A stretch of 17,089 bases of DNA from Candidatus Izemoplasmatales bacterium (GTDB taxonomy: Bacteria; Bacillota_I; Bacilli_A; Izemoplasmatales; Hujiaoplasmataceae). Below the pieces are notes generated by a model. That model searched no databases. It was given only the letters and a program-made list of their open reading frames with translations, and was not told where the DNA came from. The stretch's first letter is position 1. Every line of letters starts with the position of its first letter. Positions 1 through 8,199 of this stretch are shown one piece after another. A program made the position numbers and the translations under genes. The stretch is taken from assembly GCA_028707415.1 (NCBI GenBank), contig JAQWBC010000006.1:1-17089 (forward strand). Reading direction: 5' to 3'.

Positions 1-419
1 CCTTTGAATGCCATATCCTCAACATACGAAAAAGTAGTTGCCGTGCCTAAGTCGATGACGAGGCAACTTGACCCGTATTTATCGGTAGCAGCGACAAGAT
101 TAGCTATAATATCAGTTCCGACTTCTTTCGGGTTATCGGACATTATTTTTATCCCAGTTTTGATACCCGTACCCATAAACATGGGAATGATGTTCATCCG
201 ATCTTGAAGAAATTCTTTGAAAACTCCGTTTAATTCGGGAACAACTGAAGATATGATGACTTCAGTTACACCTTTAAGCATTTCCTTTAGAGTTAAAGCG
301 TATTCATCTGCGGAAATTGTCTTGATGGTATTGATTTTCAGCACATTATCGATTTTTTGCCGATCGAGAGACAATCCGATTGTAATCGTGGTGTTGCCGA
401 TATCAATCAATGCCAGCAT
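1..419 (-). CDS. coaX: Type III pantothenate kinase, C-terminal part beyond window
   Basis: Catalyses ATP-dependent phosphorylation of pantothenate, the first step of coenzyme A synthesis, in the cytoplasm. I translated the minus strand from 419. The N-terminal ASKHA phosphate-binding motif LALIDIGNTT lies at residues 2-11, SSVVP follows at about 62-66, the NPKEVGTD segment precedes the second domain, and the second phosphate motif VIDLGTATT is near the edge. These are in the order and spacing of CoaX. Only about 139 of the usual roughly 255 codons are visible. A strong AAGGAGGA site sits 6-7 bases upstream of the ATG. The start overlaps the last 17 bases of the ECF S-component gene in another frame, so the two are translationally linked. 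Usual CoaX has AD-R after the EVG motif and this one reads TDII, a small deviation. Family assignment is firm. Confidence 0.93.
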   Translation of the reverse strand, partial: MLALIDIGNTTITIGLSLDRQKIDNVLKINTIKTISADEYALTLKEMLKGVTEVIISSVVPELNGVFKEFLQDRMNIIPMFMGTGIKTGIKIMSDNPKEVGTDIIANLVAATDKYGSSCLVIDLGTATTFSYVEDMAFK

Positions 420-1077
420 TGTCTTCCTCCTTGGATTTTGGTGTGTCTTCTTCTCGATCAAGATAGTGTTGCAACCGATCGGTGATAACGCCGCCGACAA
501 TTCCTGAAAACACAGCCTCAACGAGAACAATTCCTGAAATTACTAAAATTCCGGTCATGACTTCGGCTTTTCCCGAAAACATTGCCAACATTTCTGCAAA
601 TGGAGTAGCTCCATAATATAGCGGATACGATACAAATAACAGCGGTAATACCAGCAGTGAATGAATCACTGAAAGTAAGAAGAAACTGACAATATAAGCA
701 AAAATTCGTTTCTTAATTACCTTCTTGAAAATGTTTGTCACATCATAAATGACAATTCCAAATAGAAACCGTGGTAATACCGATACCCAAGGGTAATTAA
801 AAACATTATTAAAATGAGCAATCATATAAAAAGAAGCAATCAATGAGCATATACCCATTGCTGTACCTAATATCATTCCGGCTTTTCTTCCTAATACTTT
901 TCCTAAAAAAACGCCACCAATCATTACAATGATATGTACATATGAAATTGAAATCGGTCCAACCACGAAGAATCCCATCCCTGGGACAAGTGCCAATACA
1001 GCGATAATGGCAATGAACATTGCCAAAATCGTCATTTCACGAATCTTTTGACTGTTACTTTTAACTAATTTTTCCAT
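403..1077 (-). CDS. ECF transporter S component, probably pantothenate-specific
   Basis: A 224-residue, very hydrophobic protein with about six predicted membrane segments, typical of the substrate-binding S subunits of energy-coupling factor vitamin transporters. It shows a short charged N-terminus, then TILAMFIAIIAVLALVPGMG, and a small-residue-rich region (about residues 60-80) containing GRKAGMILGTAMG. It would work with the shared EcfT membrane protein and EcfA ATPases, which are not in this window. Its stop overlaps the start of coaX by 17 bases, which makes pantothenate the most likely substrate (PanT-like role); this is inference from context, not from a substrate motif. AAAAGGAG lies 6 bases before the ATG. 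The C-terminus after residue 205 is a charged cytoplasmic tail. Riboflavin or another vitamin cannot be excluded from sequence alone. Confidence 0.83.
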   Translation of the reverse strand: MEKLVKSNSQKIREMTILAMFIAIIAVLALVPGMGFFVVGPISISYVHIIVMIGGVFLGKVLGRKAGMILGTAMGICSLIASFYMIAHFNNVFNYPWVSVLPRFLFGIVIYDVTNIFKKVIKKRIFAYIVSFFLLSVIHSLLVLPLLFVSYPLYYGATPFAEMLAMFSGKAEVMTGILVISGIVLVEAVFSGIVGGVITDRLQHYLDREEDTPKSKEEDNAGID

Positions 1078-1131
1078 TTTTTCTCCTTTTTAAGCCACTT
1101 TTGTGGTCTCATAAGTTTTTATTTCTAAAGA

Positions 1132-2202
1132 TCAGACGTTAGCTTTGATTTCGTCGATCTTACGGAAATCGAGTTCTTTGATCATGGCGATGATAACCGC
1201 TTTCACCGCTTCGTAATCATCCAAATGAATCATTGAAGTCGTTGAATGGATATATCTAGCGGGCATACCGATTGTGCATACCAACACACCATCGTCTGTA
1301 AGTTGTACTTGAGCAGCGTCGGTTCCGCCACCGGATTTGTAGTATTGATATTTTATATTGCTTTTCTTAGCTGTCGTTTCGATAAACTCACGCATACCTT
1401 GATGCATGATGCAACGCGGATCATAAAAGCGGATCATAAAGCCACCACCCAATGTTCCACCAATTTCTGATTCTTCAAACGTGTCAGCACAAGGCGAACA
1501 GTCGACAGCAATAAATAAATCCGGTTTAATCATTTGAGAAGAGGTCGTTGCCCCACGAAGTCCAACTTCTTCTTGGACATTAGCACCACAATAAAGTTGG
1601 CAAGGAATTTCTGCTTTATTAACGCTTTGTAAAATATCAATCGCCATGCCAACACCAAAACGATCATCCCAAGCTTTGGAGATAATTTTCTTGCCATCTT
1701 TAGTGATTGTATAATTATTATGAGGAACAATCATTTGCCCAATTTTTACCCCTAACTGAGAAACGTGTTGTCTTGAATCAGCGCCGATGTCCAACAAAAA
1801 ATCTTCAAATTCTGAGACTTGTTTGGACACTCCGTCTCGTAACATGTGCGGTGGTTTGGAAGCGACAACACCGGGAACAGTTGATCCGTCATCAACAACG
1901 ATATCTAAATGCTGGGAAAGAAGAATAGGCGCATTGATTGATCCTATCGGAATCATCTTAATAAAACCTTTTTCTGTGATTCCGGAAACCATCGCTCCGA
2001 CTTCGTCCATGTGACCGGCAATCATCACTTTTGGTCCAGGTTTGTTTTCATTAATTACTCCAAATATCGATCCAAGTTTGTCTTGATAGATTGCTTCTGA
2101 TACTTTTATCAATTCGGTTTTTACATATTTTCGGACATATTTTTCACATCCGGCCACTCCAGGTAACTCCACTAAATCACGATAATGTTGCTTTAACATC
2201 AT
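1132..2202 (-). CDS. M42 family metallo-aminopeptidase (PepA/FrvX-like)
   Basis: Cytosolic dizinc or dicobalt aminopeptidase that trims N-terminal residues from peptides, usually as a dodecameric tetrahedral particle. All family signature residues are visible (numbered from the start used here, 356 aa): AGHMDEVG with H64 and D66, the bridging aspartate in AWDDRFG (D179 or D180), the catalytic glutamates in QEEVGLRG (E211, E212), D234 in VDCSP, and H319 in YIHST. The frame can also be opened at a GTG at 2208, but that codon lies inside the AGGAG ribosome site (2208-2212). The ATG at 2202 has a 5-base spacer, so I start there. The AGGAG overlaps the trmB stop codon, indicating coupled translation in the pepV-trmB operon. 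Exact substrate (glutamyl, aspartyl or general) cannot be told. Confidence 0.93.
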   Translation of the reverse strand: MMLKQHYRDLVELPGVAGCEKYVRKYVKTELIKVSEAIYQDKLGSIFGVINENKPGPKVMIAGHMDEVGAMVSGITEKGFIKMIPIGSINAPILLSQHLDIVVDDGSTVPGVVASKPPHMLRDGVSKQVSEFEDFLLDIGADSRQHVSQLGVKIGQMIVPHNNYTITKDGKKIISKAWDDRFGVGMAIDILQSVNKAEIPCQLYCGANVQEEVGLRGATTSSQMIKPDLFIAVDCSPCADTFEESEIGGTLGGGFMIRFYDPRCIMHQGMREFIETTAKKSNIKYQYYKSGGGTDAAQVQLTDDGVLVCTIGMPARYIHSTTSMIHLDDYEAVKAVIIAMIKELDFRKIDEIKANV

Positions 2203-2210
2203 TTTCACTC

Positions 2211-2846
2211 CTAATATTGAGCATCGATATAATAAATTGGCTTTCCCTGTTTAGAAAAGCGAGCTTCAAACTCCGTTTCGATATTTGCAATGTCCATATC
2301 GCGGTGCAAATCCAACGAAATTCTGTTAATTATCAATCCTGAATTTACGCTTGACATCATGGAAAAAGCAAATAGAGGAAAATTATCGGTTTTTACGAAA
2401 ATATGGCTTTGAGGCGTTAAAACAAATCGATATCTTTCTAAGTATTGCATACTAGTCAGTCGGCGCCGAAAATGTGATGGTTTAGGCCACGGATCCGAGA
2501 AATTGAGATATATACAACTAATTTCGCCAGTTGCGAATATTGATGTTAAGAAAGCAGCATCCGTCCGCAATAATCGCACATTATCTAGCGGTTTTTTTAT
2601 TAATTTTTGTAAGGCTCTGACTATAACGGAATCGAATTTTTCAATTCCGATGAAGTTGACATCGGGATTTGTTTGGGCCATTTCCATCAGGAATTTGCCT
2701 TTCCCACATCCGATTTCTAAGTGAATCGGATGGTCATTATCAAAAATGTCAGCCCATTTTCCATTCATTGTTTCTGGGTTGGGAACAACCCATAAAGAAT
2801 TATTATCAATCAAATCGGAAGCATTACGAACGTTTCGTAATCGCAT
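2211..2846 (-). CDS. trmB: tRNA (guanine-N7-)-methyltransferase
   Basis: SAM-dependent enzyme that makes m7G at position 46 of tRNA variable loops. The 211-residue length is normal. Visible signatures are the SAM-binding motif EIGCGKGKF (44-52), IGIEK (66-70) closing the second strand, the family hallmark NFSDPWPK (115-122), RRRLT (127-131), and the C-terminal TEFEARF (191-197) followed by GKPIYY. The start lies only 4 bases after the pepV stop codon and has no good Shine-Dalgarno sequence of its own, so it probably depends on ribosomes terminating on pepV. Its own stop overlaps the ribosome site of the M42 peptidase gene. Identification is secure. Confidence 0.97.
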   Translation of the reverse strand: MRLRNVRNASDLIDNNSLWVVPNPETMNGKWADIFDNDHPIHLEIGCGKGKFLMEMAQTNPDVNFIGIEKFDSVIVRALQKLIKKPLDNVRLLRTDAAFLTSIFATGEISCIYLNFSDPWPKPSHFRRRLTSMQYLERYRFVLTPQSHIFVKTDNFPLFAFSMMSSVNSGLIINRISLDLHRDMDIANIETEFEARFSKQGKPIYYIDAQY

Positions 2847-2850
2847 AGAT

Positions 2851-4209
2851 TTATTTATTTTCCGAAGCTAATTTTTCGATGGCTTCGGCATAAATTGCGG
2901 CTGCGGTAATCATGTCCTCGACAATCAAATATTCATCCGGTTGGTGTGCTAAATCTTCATTCTTAGGGAGATTCGGCCCAAAGGCGACAGCCTTTTTTAA
3001 ACAGCGGGCATAAGTTCCACCACCGATTGTCAGAAGTGGAGTTTCGGTATCGTTAGTATACTTTATATATGCTTTATGAAGTATTTGCACCAAAGGATCT
3101 TTGGGCGAAACGTAATGAGGTGTTGAATTGTTCTTCATAACATATGAAAACCCAGCTACTTCCGCGCTTTTTTGGATTTTGGCTGTTTGATTGGCGAAAT
3201 CAAAGCCTTTTGGATAGCGAATATTGCATCCGACTTTAAAATTGCCGTTATCGTATCTAATAATAGCCGTGTTAAGCGTCAATTCTTTCATTTCCGAATC
3301 ATAGTGACTTATCCCAAGTTTATTTCCTAAATAATCAAAGGATAAATATTCATCTATGTATTTAATTAAAGCACTTTTAGTATAATTCTTTAAGAATTCT
3401 GTCATCAAGAAAATGGCATTAACTCCTGCTTGTGGCCAAGCCGCATGAGCATTTTTGCCAAGAATAGTGTATACATTGCCATTAACAGATCCTTGATAAT
3501 TGTTATCTTGAAGATACTTCTCAAAAGCCTTGGATAAATCCGTCTTGAGAACAACAACGCATTTATCAGGGACAACATTGTAACGCTCTCCGGCTGTCAT
3601 GGATAGCAAAACAGCATCTTCTTCAAGTCCCGTGATATCGAAACTATAAATACCTTTTTCACCGTAAATTAAGGGGAAATCAGCATCAGGAGCAAACCCC
3701 AAATCCGGCATTGGTTCATTCTGGAGATAAGTGGAAATGCATCGCATTCCACTTTCTTCGTCACAACCAATGATTAAACGAACTTTTTTATTCAAAATAA
3801 TGTTTTGATCCTTAATCATCTTCATCGCGATGTAAGCTGCCATAGTTGGGCCTTTATCATCCATTGAACCACGAGCGTATATCTTCCCGTCTTTAAAAGT
3901 TGCGTCAAAGGGGCCATATGTCCATTTGCCACCTGTCGGAACAACATCAAGATGACCAAGTATTCCTAAGATTTCTTTGCCTTCACCCATCTCAATGTGA
4001 CCAGCATAATTAAAGATGTTTTTAGTTTTAAAACCGTCGATTTCTGCCATTGTTAACATATAGTCGAGCGCTTTCCGAATATCATCTCCAAAAGGGGCTT
4101 CAAGATTATTCGGATCGTACTTTTCCAGCACAGTTGGTATTTTTAATAAAGCTTGTGTTTTCTCGAGAAAAAACCATTCATATTTTTTAGCAATTTTTAA
4201 CCAGTCCAT
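2851..4209 (-). CDS. pepV: M20 family dipeptidase PepV
   Basis: Dizinc dipeptidase of the PepV/Xaa-His dipeptidase group, releasing amino acids from dipeptides in the cytoplasm. At 452 residues it has the usual length. Metal and catalytic motifs: GHLDVVP (H86, D88), ARGSMDDKGP with bridging aspartate D117 or D118, DEES (E151, E152), DADFP (D175) and the C-terminal AHQPDEY (H422). A lid domain lies between about residues 185 and 385. GAGGTGA is 6 bases before the ATG. It is the first gene of the minus-strand operon, just behind the promoter at 4233-4260, with trmB following 4 bases after its stop. The neighbouring M42 aminopeptidase suggests a shared peptide-catabolic role. Identification is secure at subfamily level. 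Confidence 0.95.
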   Translation of the reverse strand: MDWLKIAKKYEWFFLEKTQALLKIPTVLEKYDPNNLEAPFGDDIRKALDYMLTMAEIDGFKTKNIFNYAGHIEMGEGKEILGILGHLDVVPTGGKWTYGPFDATFKDGKIYARGSMDDKGPTMAAYIAMKMIKDQNIILNKKVRLIIGCDEESGMRCISTYLQNEPMPDLGFAPDADFPLIYGEKGIYSFDITGLEEDAVLLSMTAGERYNVVPDKCVVVLKTDLSKAFEKYLQDNNYQGSVNGNVYTILGKNAHAAWPQAGVNAIFLMTEFLKNYTKSALIKYIDEYLSFDYLGNKLGISHYDSEMKELTLNTAIIRYDNGNFKVGCNIRYPKGFDFANQTAKIQKSAEVAGFSYVMKNNSTPHYVSPKDPLVQILHKAYIKYTNDTETPLLTIGGGTYARCLKKAVAFGPNLPKNEDLAHQPDEYLIVEDMITAAAIYAEAIEKLASENK

Positions 4210-4232
4210 TTTCGTTCACCTCATCTTAATAT

Positions 4233-4260
4233 ATTGTACCACAATGCCCATTTATTGCAA
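4233..4260 (-). promoter_or_regulatory. Promoter of the pepV-trmB-M42-ECF-coaX operon
   Basis: Reading the minus strand, TTGCAA (4255-4260) and TACAAT (4233-4238) are separated by 16 bases; shifting the -35 by one gives TTTGCA with 17. The -10 lies about 23 bases before the pepV ATG, leaving a short leader with the ribosome site. It is the only good sigma-A promoter I see ahead of this gene set, which has gaps of 4, 8 and 54 bases and then an overlap. Seen in sequence; activity is inferred. Confidence 0.72.
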
Positions 4261-4294
4261 ACCCTCGCAAAAAATAATTGATTTAAAATAATTA

Positions 4295-4320
4295 TGAAAG
4301 CGATTATCACTTTCCGCTTT
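4295..4320. promoter_or_regulatory. Candidate operator in the pepV / metal-ATPase divergent region
   Basis: Nested inverted repeats: AAAGCG (4297-4302) with CGCTTT (4315-4320), and GAAAG (4296-4300) with CTTTC (4310-4314). The site lies about 10 bases upstream of the ATPase -35 and about 35 bases upstream of the pepV -35, where a regulator of either gene could act. The 15-mer at 4295-4309 also starts TGAAAGCG and ends TCA, like the palindrome on the LacI-family promoter at 9472-9486. It does not match CopY, CsoR, Zur or CadC/CzrA operators that I know. Low confidence. Confidence 0.3.
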
Positions 4321-4330
4321 TGATATCTAT

Positions 4331-4358
4331 TTGACAATTTGGCTTTAATCAGTATAAT
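4331..4358 (+). promoter_or_regulatory. Promoter of the metal-transporting ATPase gene
   Basis: Perfect hexamers TTGACA (4331-4336) and TATAAT (4353-4358), 16 bases apart. The leader to the ATG at 4429 is about 65 bases and contains a palindromic ACATGT that I cannot assign. Such a strong core promoter for a metal exporter is usually held down by a metal-sensing repressor, but no repressor gene is adjacent. Confidence 0.82.
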
Positions 4359-4428
4359 GTAAGTAGCAAACATGTAAAAAATCAGTAAAAAATCGTTTTA
4401 ACAGACTATTGCGAGATTAGGTGAACTT

Positions 4429-6582
4429 ATGATTAAAAAGATTGTCATGAAGAATCTAACATGCGCCAGTTGCATAAATAAAATTGAACGAAGAGTCTCG
4501 CGTTTGAACTATGTGAACAGCGCTAGTTTTAATTACGCCAATCAAATATTAATTGTTGATTTCAAGGATGAATATAACGAATCAAAAGCTCTAAAGGAAA
4601 TTAAGGATATTGTCGACGCTTTAGAAGACAATATCCTCACTTACTATTACGAAAATAAACCCATCGAGCATAAGACCTCTTTCTTCAAAGAGTACTTTTT
4701 TGTGCTTCTCGGGGTTTTTATTTTTGCTTTAAATTTTGGCATTTATCGAATTCCTCAGTTATTTGATCAATCAGTCGTTCCATATTTTTTGACCCAAATT
4801 TTTTATTGGTTAGGTTACTTGTTATTAATATCTCGCTTGATAATCAAACAAATCAAGAACTTCCGGAAATCATCGTTTTTTGACGAGAATACTTTGATGA
4901 TTATTGCCACTTTAGCGGCAATGATTATCGGTAAGCATGAAGAAGCAATTGGTGTCATTATGCTGTACTCGATCGGAGAACACTTACAGAATCGAGCGGT
5001 TCAAAAATCAAAAAACGAAATTTCTTCGTTGATGAATATCAAAATCGAATTTGCCAATATCCTTGTGAATGAAAAAATTATTATTAAGGATCCGTTACAG
5101 ATTAAAATCGGTGACGTTTTAGTCATAAAAAATGGGGAGCGAATCGCGGTTGACGGTGAAGTCATATTAGGATCAACAAGTTTAAATACGAGTCAACTAA
5201 CTGGGGAGTCTAAACTCCAAAGGGTGGACGTCGGTTCTAATGTCCTTTCCGGCACAATCAATGTTGGTGAAGTAATCCATGTTCGAGCAGACAAGGAATA
5301 TAATAGTTCCACTTTGGCTAAATTGATTGATTTAATCGAGAATTCGACATCTAACAAGTCTTCTGTCGAATTGTTTATCACAAAGTTTTCCAAAATATAT
5401 ACTCCCATCGTTGTTGGTCTGGCTTTACTACTAGTACTGGTAGGTTGGATTATCGCGCCCAATGAAGTCTTAGGGCTGAATGGCTATTTATACAGAGCCG
5501 CAATCTTCTTGGTTATCTCCTGTCCTTGTTCATTAGTGCTATCAATCCCATTATCATATTATGCCGGAATTGGTGCGGCAGCGAAACGAGGTATTTTATT
5601 CAAAGGTTCCACTTTCATCCAAACTCTTACTGATGTTAAAACCATAGCCATGGATAAAACTGGCACCTTAACACACGGTTCGTTCTTTGTTACCGAATAT
5701 ACCGATGATGAAACCCTAAAAGTTGCGGCTTCGATTGAAAAATTCTCTTCTCATCCGATTGCTGCTGCGATTGTCACCAAATTTGGCAAACGCCGGGCAT
5801 ATGAAACTGAAAACACAAAAGAGATTCCCGGATATGGAATCAGTGCGACAATCAATGGAAAACCAGCACTTGCCGGTAGTCAAAAATTTATTGAAAGCTT
5901 CGACATAAAAATCAATCAAGAAAAAATGCCAGTTGGTTCATATACCTTTATTGCCCTTGACAACAAATATCTTGGTTACGTGGTCGTTAAAGACGAATTA
6001 AAAGAAAGTTCAATGGAGACTGTTCGTTACTTTACCAAACATTATGACACAGTCATGCTTACTGGTGATAACGAAGCTTCCGCCAGCGAAATTGCTCAAA
6101 AACTCGGTGGAATCGAGTATTATGCTGGCTTACTCCCTGAGCAAAAATTAGAAAAATTCAATGCCATAAGAACCAATTCAGTCAGCCTTTATGTTGGTGA
6201 TGGTATCAATGACGCCCCGTTACTAAAAAATGCCGATATCGGTGTTTCTATGGGATCAGCTAGCGATTTAGCTATTGAAGTTTCCGATATAATTATCATT
6301 AATAATGATATTCGTTTTTTGGATATGGCCATCAGAATTGCTAAAAAAACGCGTTTGATAGCTACTGAGAACATTGTCTTCTCCATGGCTGTGAAATTGA
6401 TATTCTTAGTTCTCTCTGTGTTTGGTGTTATGTATATGTGGTTTTCTATTTTTGCCGATGTAGGCGTCACTTTGCTTTGTGTCTTAAATGCCTTGCGCAT
6501 CATTTATCAGCAAAAAAATTATTATCACGATTTTAAAACCGATAATCAAAAAAAAGAAGACTCTCCGAAGAAATCGAGATAG
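4429..6582 (+). CDS. P1B-type heavy metal ATPase (Zn/Cd/Pb exporter type)
   Basis: Membrane pump that couples ATP hydrolysis to export of divalent soft metals. Order of domains in 717 residues: an N-terminal HMA metal-binding domain with TCASC (C12, C15); paired membrane segments at about 85-190; an actuator domain with TGES (258-261); the ion-path motif SCPCSLVLSIP with C365-P-C367; the phosphorylation motif DKTGTLT (D409); the SSHP motif of P1B pumps (H442, P443); TGDN; and GDGINDAP (590-597). The last membrane pair carries ADVGVTLLCVLNALR, whose aspartate and pattern are those of the Zn2+/Cd2+/Pb2+ group (CadA, ZntA, ZosA) and not the Cu+ group. AGGTGA sits 4 bases before the ATG. It is monocistronic: strong promoter in front and terminator 36 bases behind, with no CadC-like regulator beside it. 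The C-terminal 25 residues are a charged tail without metal-binding clusters. Confidence 0.93.
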   Translation: MIKKIVMKNLTCASCINKIERRVSRLNYVNSASFNYANQILIVDFKDEYNESKALKEIKDIVDALEDNILTYYYENKPIEHKTSFFKEYFFVLLGVFIFALNFGIYRIPQLFDQSVVPYFLTQIFYWLGYLLLISRLIIKQIKNFRKSSFFDENTLMIIATLAAMIIGKHEEAIGVIMLYSIGEHLQNRAVQKSKNEISSLMNIKIEFANILVNEKIIIKDPLQIKIGDVLVIKNGERIAVDGEVILGSTSLNTSQLTGESKLQRVDVGSNVLSGTINVGEVIHVRADKEYNSSTLAKLIDLIENSTSNKSSVELFITKFSKIYTPIVVGLALLLVLVGWIIAPNEVLGLNGYLYRAAIFLVISCPCSLVLSIPLSYYAGIGAAAKRGILFKGSTFIQTLTDVKTIAMDKTGTLTHGSFFVTEYTDDETLKVAASIEKFSSHPIAAAIVTKFGKRRAYETENTKEIPGYGISATINGKPALAGSQKFIESFDIKINQEKMPVGSYTFIALDNKYLGYVVVKDELKESSMETVRYFTKHYDTVMLTGDNEASASEIAQKLGGIEYYAGLLPEQKLEKFNAIRTNSVSLYVGDGINDAPLLKNADIGVSMGSASDLAIEVSDIIIINNDIRFLDMAIRIAKKTRLIATENIVFSMAVKLIFLVLSVFGVMYMWFSIFADVGVTLLCVLNALRIIYQQKNYYHDFKTDNQKKEDSPKKSR

Positions 6583-6617
6583 TCTTCACCGGAAAATTCG
6601 GGAATAATATTTAAATG

Positions 6618-6648
6618 AACATCTCTATATTCAAATTATGGAGATGTT
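6618..6648 (+). terminator. Terminator of the metal ATPase gene
   Basis: AACATCTC (6618-6625) pairs fully with GAGATGTT (6641-6648), an 8-base-pair stem, and an unbroken T tract runs to 6654. The reverse strand has no T tract, so it serves the plus strand only. The same arm sequence returns in the hairpin at 6861-6890. Confidence 0.85.
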
Positions 6649-6860
6649 TTTTTTAAATAAAAGCAAGACTATGGATAAGTATCTAGTATCATAAATCCAC
6701 TCATTCGTTTAAAACAAAAACAAAGCTTTAAATACAAAGGCTTTAACACTAAGGACTCTTAATACATAAACTAAAAGAAAGTACACAAGATTCTTGACAC
6801 TACCATAAATTTATAGAATTAATTATCGTTTTGTAGTTTTTATACTTATCTTGCTATAAA
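6649..6860. other. Gene-free AT-rich spacer between two terminators
   Basis: I find no coding frame with a ribosome site, no tRNA-like fold and no convincing promoter here. A TTGACA at about 6794 lacks a correctly spaced -10. The only structure is a run of loosely similar units near 6724-6770 (a pattern like CTTTAAATACAAAGG, CTTTAACACTAAGGA, CTCTTAATACATAAA), which may be chance in AT-rich DNA. Confidence 0.5.
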
Positions 6861-6890
6861 AACATCTCCAAAAATTGATAAGGAGATGTT
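6861..6890. terminator. Bidirectional terminator, ends the tyrS transcript
   Basis: AACATCTCC (6861-6869) pairs with GGAGATGTT (6882-6890), 9 base pairs with a 12-base loop. T tracts follow on both strands: seven T on plus (6889-6895) and five on minus. It lies 41 bases beyond the tyrS stop on the minus strand, so its main client is tyrS. It would also catch read-through from the ATPase gene on plus. Confidence 0.83.
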
Positions 6891-6931
6891 TTTTTCATTT
6901 AGAGTTTCAATTCACTAATACTATTTATTAT

Positions 6932-8170
6932 TTATTCGTGCTTTATTAAAGAATATTTCTTCTTACCTTTGCGAATGATTGAAAACTTCATCCCAATGGC
7001 GTGAGTTTTAGTGACCACGAAGTCAGTTTCAGTCACTTTAACGCCGTTAACAGTAACCGCATTATTTTGAACATGTTCCCTAGCTTCGCGCTTTGAAGTG
7101 GCCAAACCCGTCTTTACTAACAATTCAACAATGTTTTCATCAGTGGATAATGTTATCGATAATAAGTCCTTAAAACCCATTTCAATCTCCTCAGCCGAAA
7201 GATCCTCAACATTTCCGGTGAAGAGGGCCTCAGATATTTTAACGGCTTCCGCGAGAGCGGTTTGTCCATGAACTAAAAGCGTTAGTTCTTTGGCCAAAGC
7301 TTTTTGAGCTTTCCGATGTTCAGGACGATTTTTAGTCTCAAACTCCAAGTCAGTAATAGCTTCCGGGGTTAAAAACGAAAACTGTTTCAAACGCGTGATA
7401 ATGTCCTCATCGGATGTGTTAATCCAATATTGGTAAAAATCATATGGTGAGGTTTTATCAGGGTCAAGCCATACCGAACCGGATTCGCTTTTGCCAAATT
7501 TTGTTCCATCCGCTTTTGTAACCAATGGGAATGTAAATCCATAAGCTTTAGCCTCAAACCCGTGAACCTTTCGGATCATTTCTAATCCCGAGGTAATATT
7601 TCCCCATTGATCTTGACCACCGATTTGGAGAATGCAGTCATATTTAGTAAACAAATGCTCAAAATCCCAAGCTTGAATGATTTGATATGCAAACTCGGTA
7701 AAGGAGATTCCATTTTCAATTCGCGATTTTACTGATTCTTTGTTAATCATGTAAGCAACATTGAAATGTTTGCCAATGTCTCGTAAAAATTCAATCGCAT
7801 TTAGTGATGAAATCCAGTCGTAATTATTGACGATTTCGACGCCCGGTAGTAATGTATTAACCTGCTTTTTAAGCCCTTCTGCGTTTTTTAGTGACGTTTC
7901 GATTGTTAATAACTGACGTTCTTGCGCTTTGAAGCTCGGATCGCCAATTAGTCCGGTGCCGCCGCCAATTACTAATATTGGTTTGTGTCCGGCGTTTAGC
8001 AACCTTTTAGCAACTAAATAAGCCAAAAGATGTCCAACATGTAAACTGTCGGCTGTCGGGTCAGCTCCGAGATAAAAAGTCAATTTTTGCTCATTAAGAA
8101 CCATCTCAATCTCCGGAGAAGTCATGTCATAAACAAGACCTCGCCATTTTAATTCATCAAATAATTTCAA
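6932..8170 (-). CDS. tyrS: Tyrosyl-tRNA synthetase
   Basis: Class I synthetase that charges tRNA-Tyr with tyrosine. At 412 residues it has the standard bacterial TyrS architecture. The Rossmann catalytic domain has YLGADPTADSLHVGH with the HIGH-type HVGH at 44-47, GGQDQWGN (184-191) in the tyrosine pocket, and the KMSKS-type loop KFGKS (224-228). A helical anticodon-binding region follows, then a C-terminal S4 RNA-binding domain at about 348-412 containing SKREAREHV. The start is a TTG at 8170: the N-terminus FDELKWRGLVYD aligns with family starts, the ribosome site GAAGGG is 6 bases ahead, and no ATG fits. It is preceded by a tyrosine T-box leader that controls transcription by tRNA charging, and it ends at the hairpin 6861-6890. 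The KFGKS form is typical of the TyrS (TyrS1) branch. Confidence 0.97.
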   Translation of the reverse strand: MKLFDELKWRGLVYDMTSPEIEMVLNEQKLTFYLGADPTADSLHVGHLLAYLVAKRLLNAGHKPILVIGGGTGLIGDPSFKAQERQLLTIETSLKNAEGLKKQVNTLLPGVEIVNNYDWISSLNAIEFLRDIGKHFNVAYMINKESVKSRIENGISFTEFAYQIIQAWDFEHLFTKYDCILQIGGQDQWGNITSGLEMIRKVHGFEAKAYGFTFPLVTKADGTKFGKSESGSVWLDPDKTSPYDFYQYWINTSDEDIITRLKQFSFLTPEAITDLEFETKNRPEHRKAQKALAKELTLLVHGQTALAEAVKISEALFTGNVEDLSAEEIEMGFKDLLSITLSTDENIVELLVKTGLATSKREAREHVQNNAVTVNGVKVTETDFVVTKTHAIGMKFSIIRKGKKKYSLIKHE

Positions 8171-8199
8171 AGTAATCCCTTCTTTCTTTGTTGCATTTA

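Noticed and set aside
1087..1115. Hairpin CCAC-AAAA-GTGG between the M42 gene and the ECF gene as an operon-splitting terminator
   Set aside because: Only four base pairs and no T tract on the minus strand; read-through is more likely.
2203..2208. GTG at 2208 as the start of the M42 peptidase
   Set aside because: The GTG overlaps the AGGAG ribosome site itself; the ATG at 2202 has proper spacing.
4366..4380. Palindromic ACATGT in the metal ATPase leader as a CopY-type operator
   Set aside because: The CopY box needs TACA-N2-TGTA; here the halves abut with no spacer, and the pump itself is of the Zn/Cd type, not Cu.
6794..6820. TTGACA in the 6649-6860 spacer as a promoter for a hidden small gene or RNA
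   Set aside because: No -10 hexamer lies at 16-18 bases, and no open frame or stable fold follows before the terminator at 6861.
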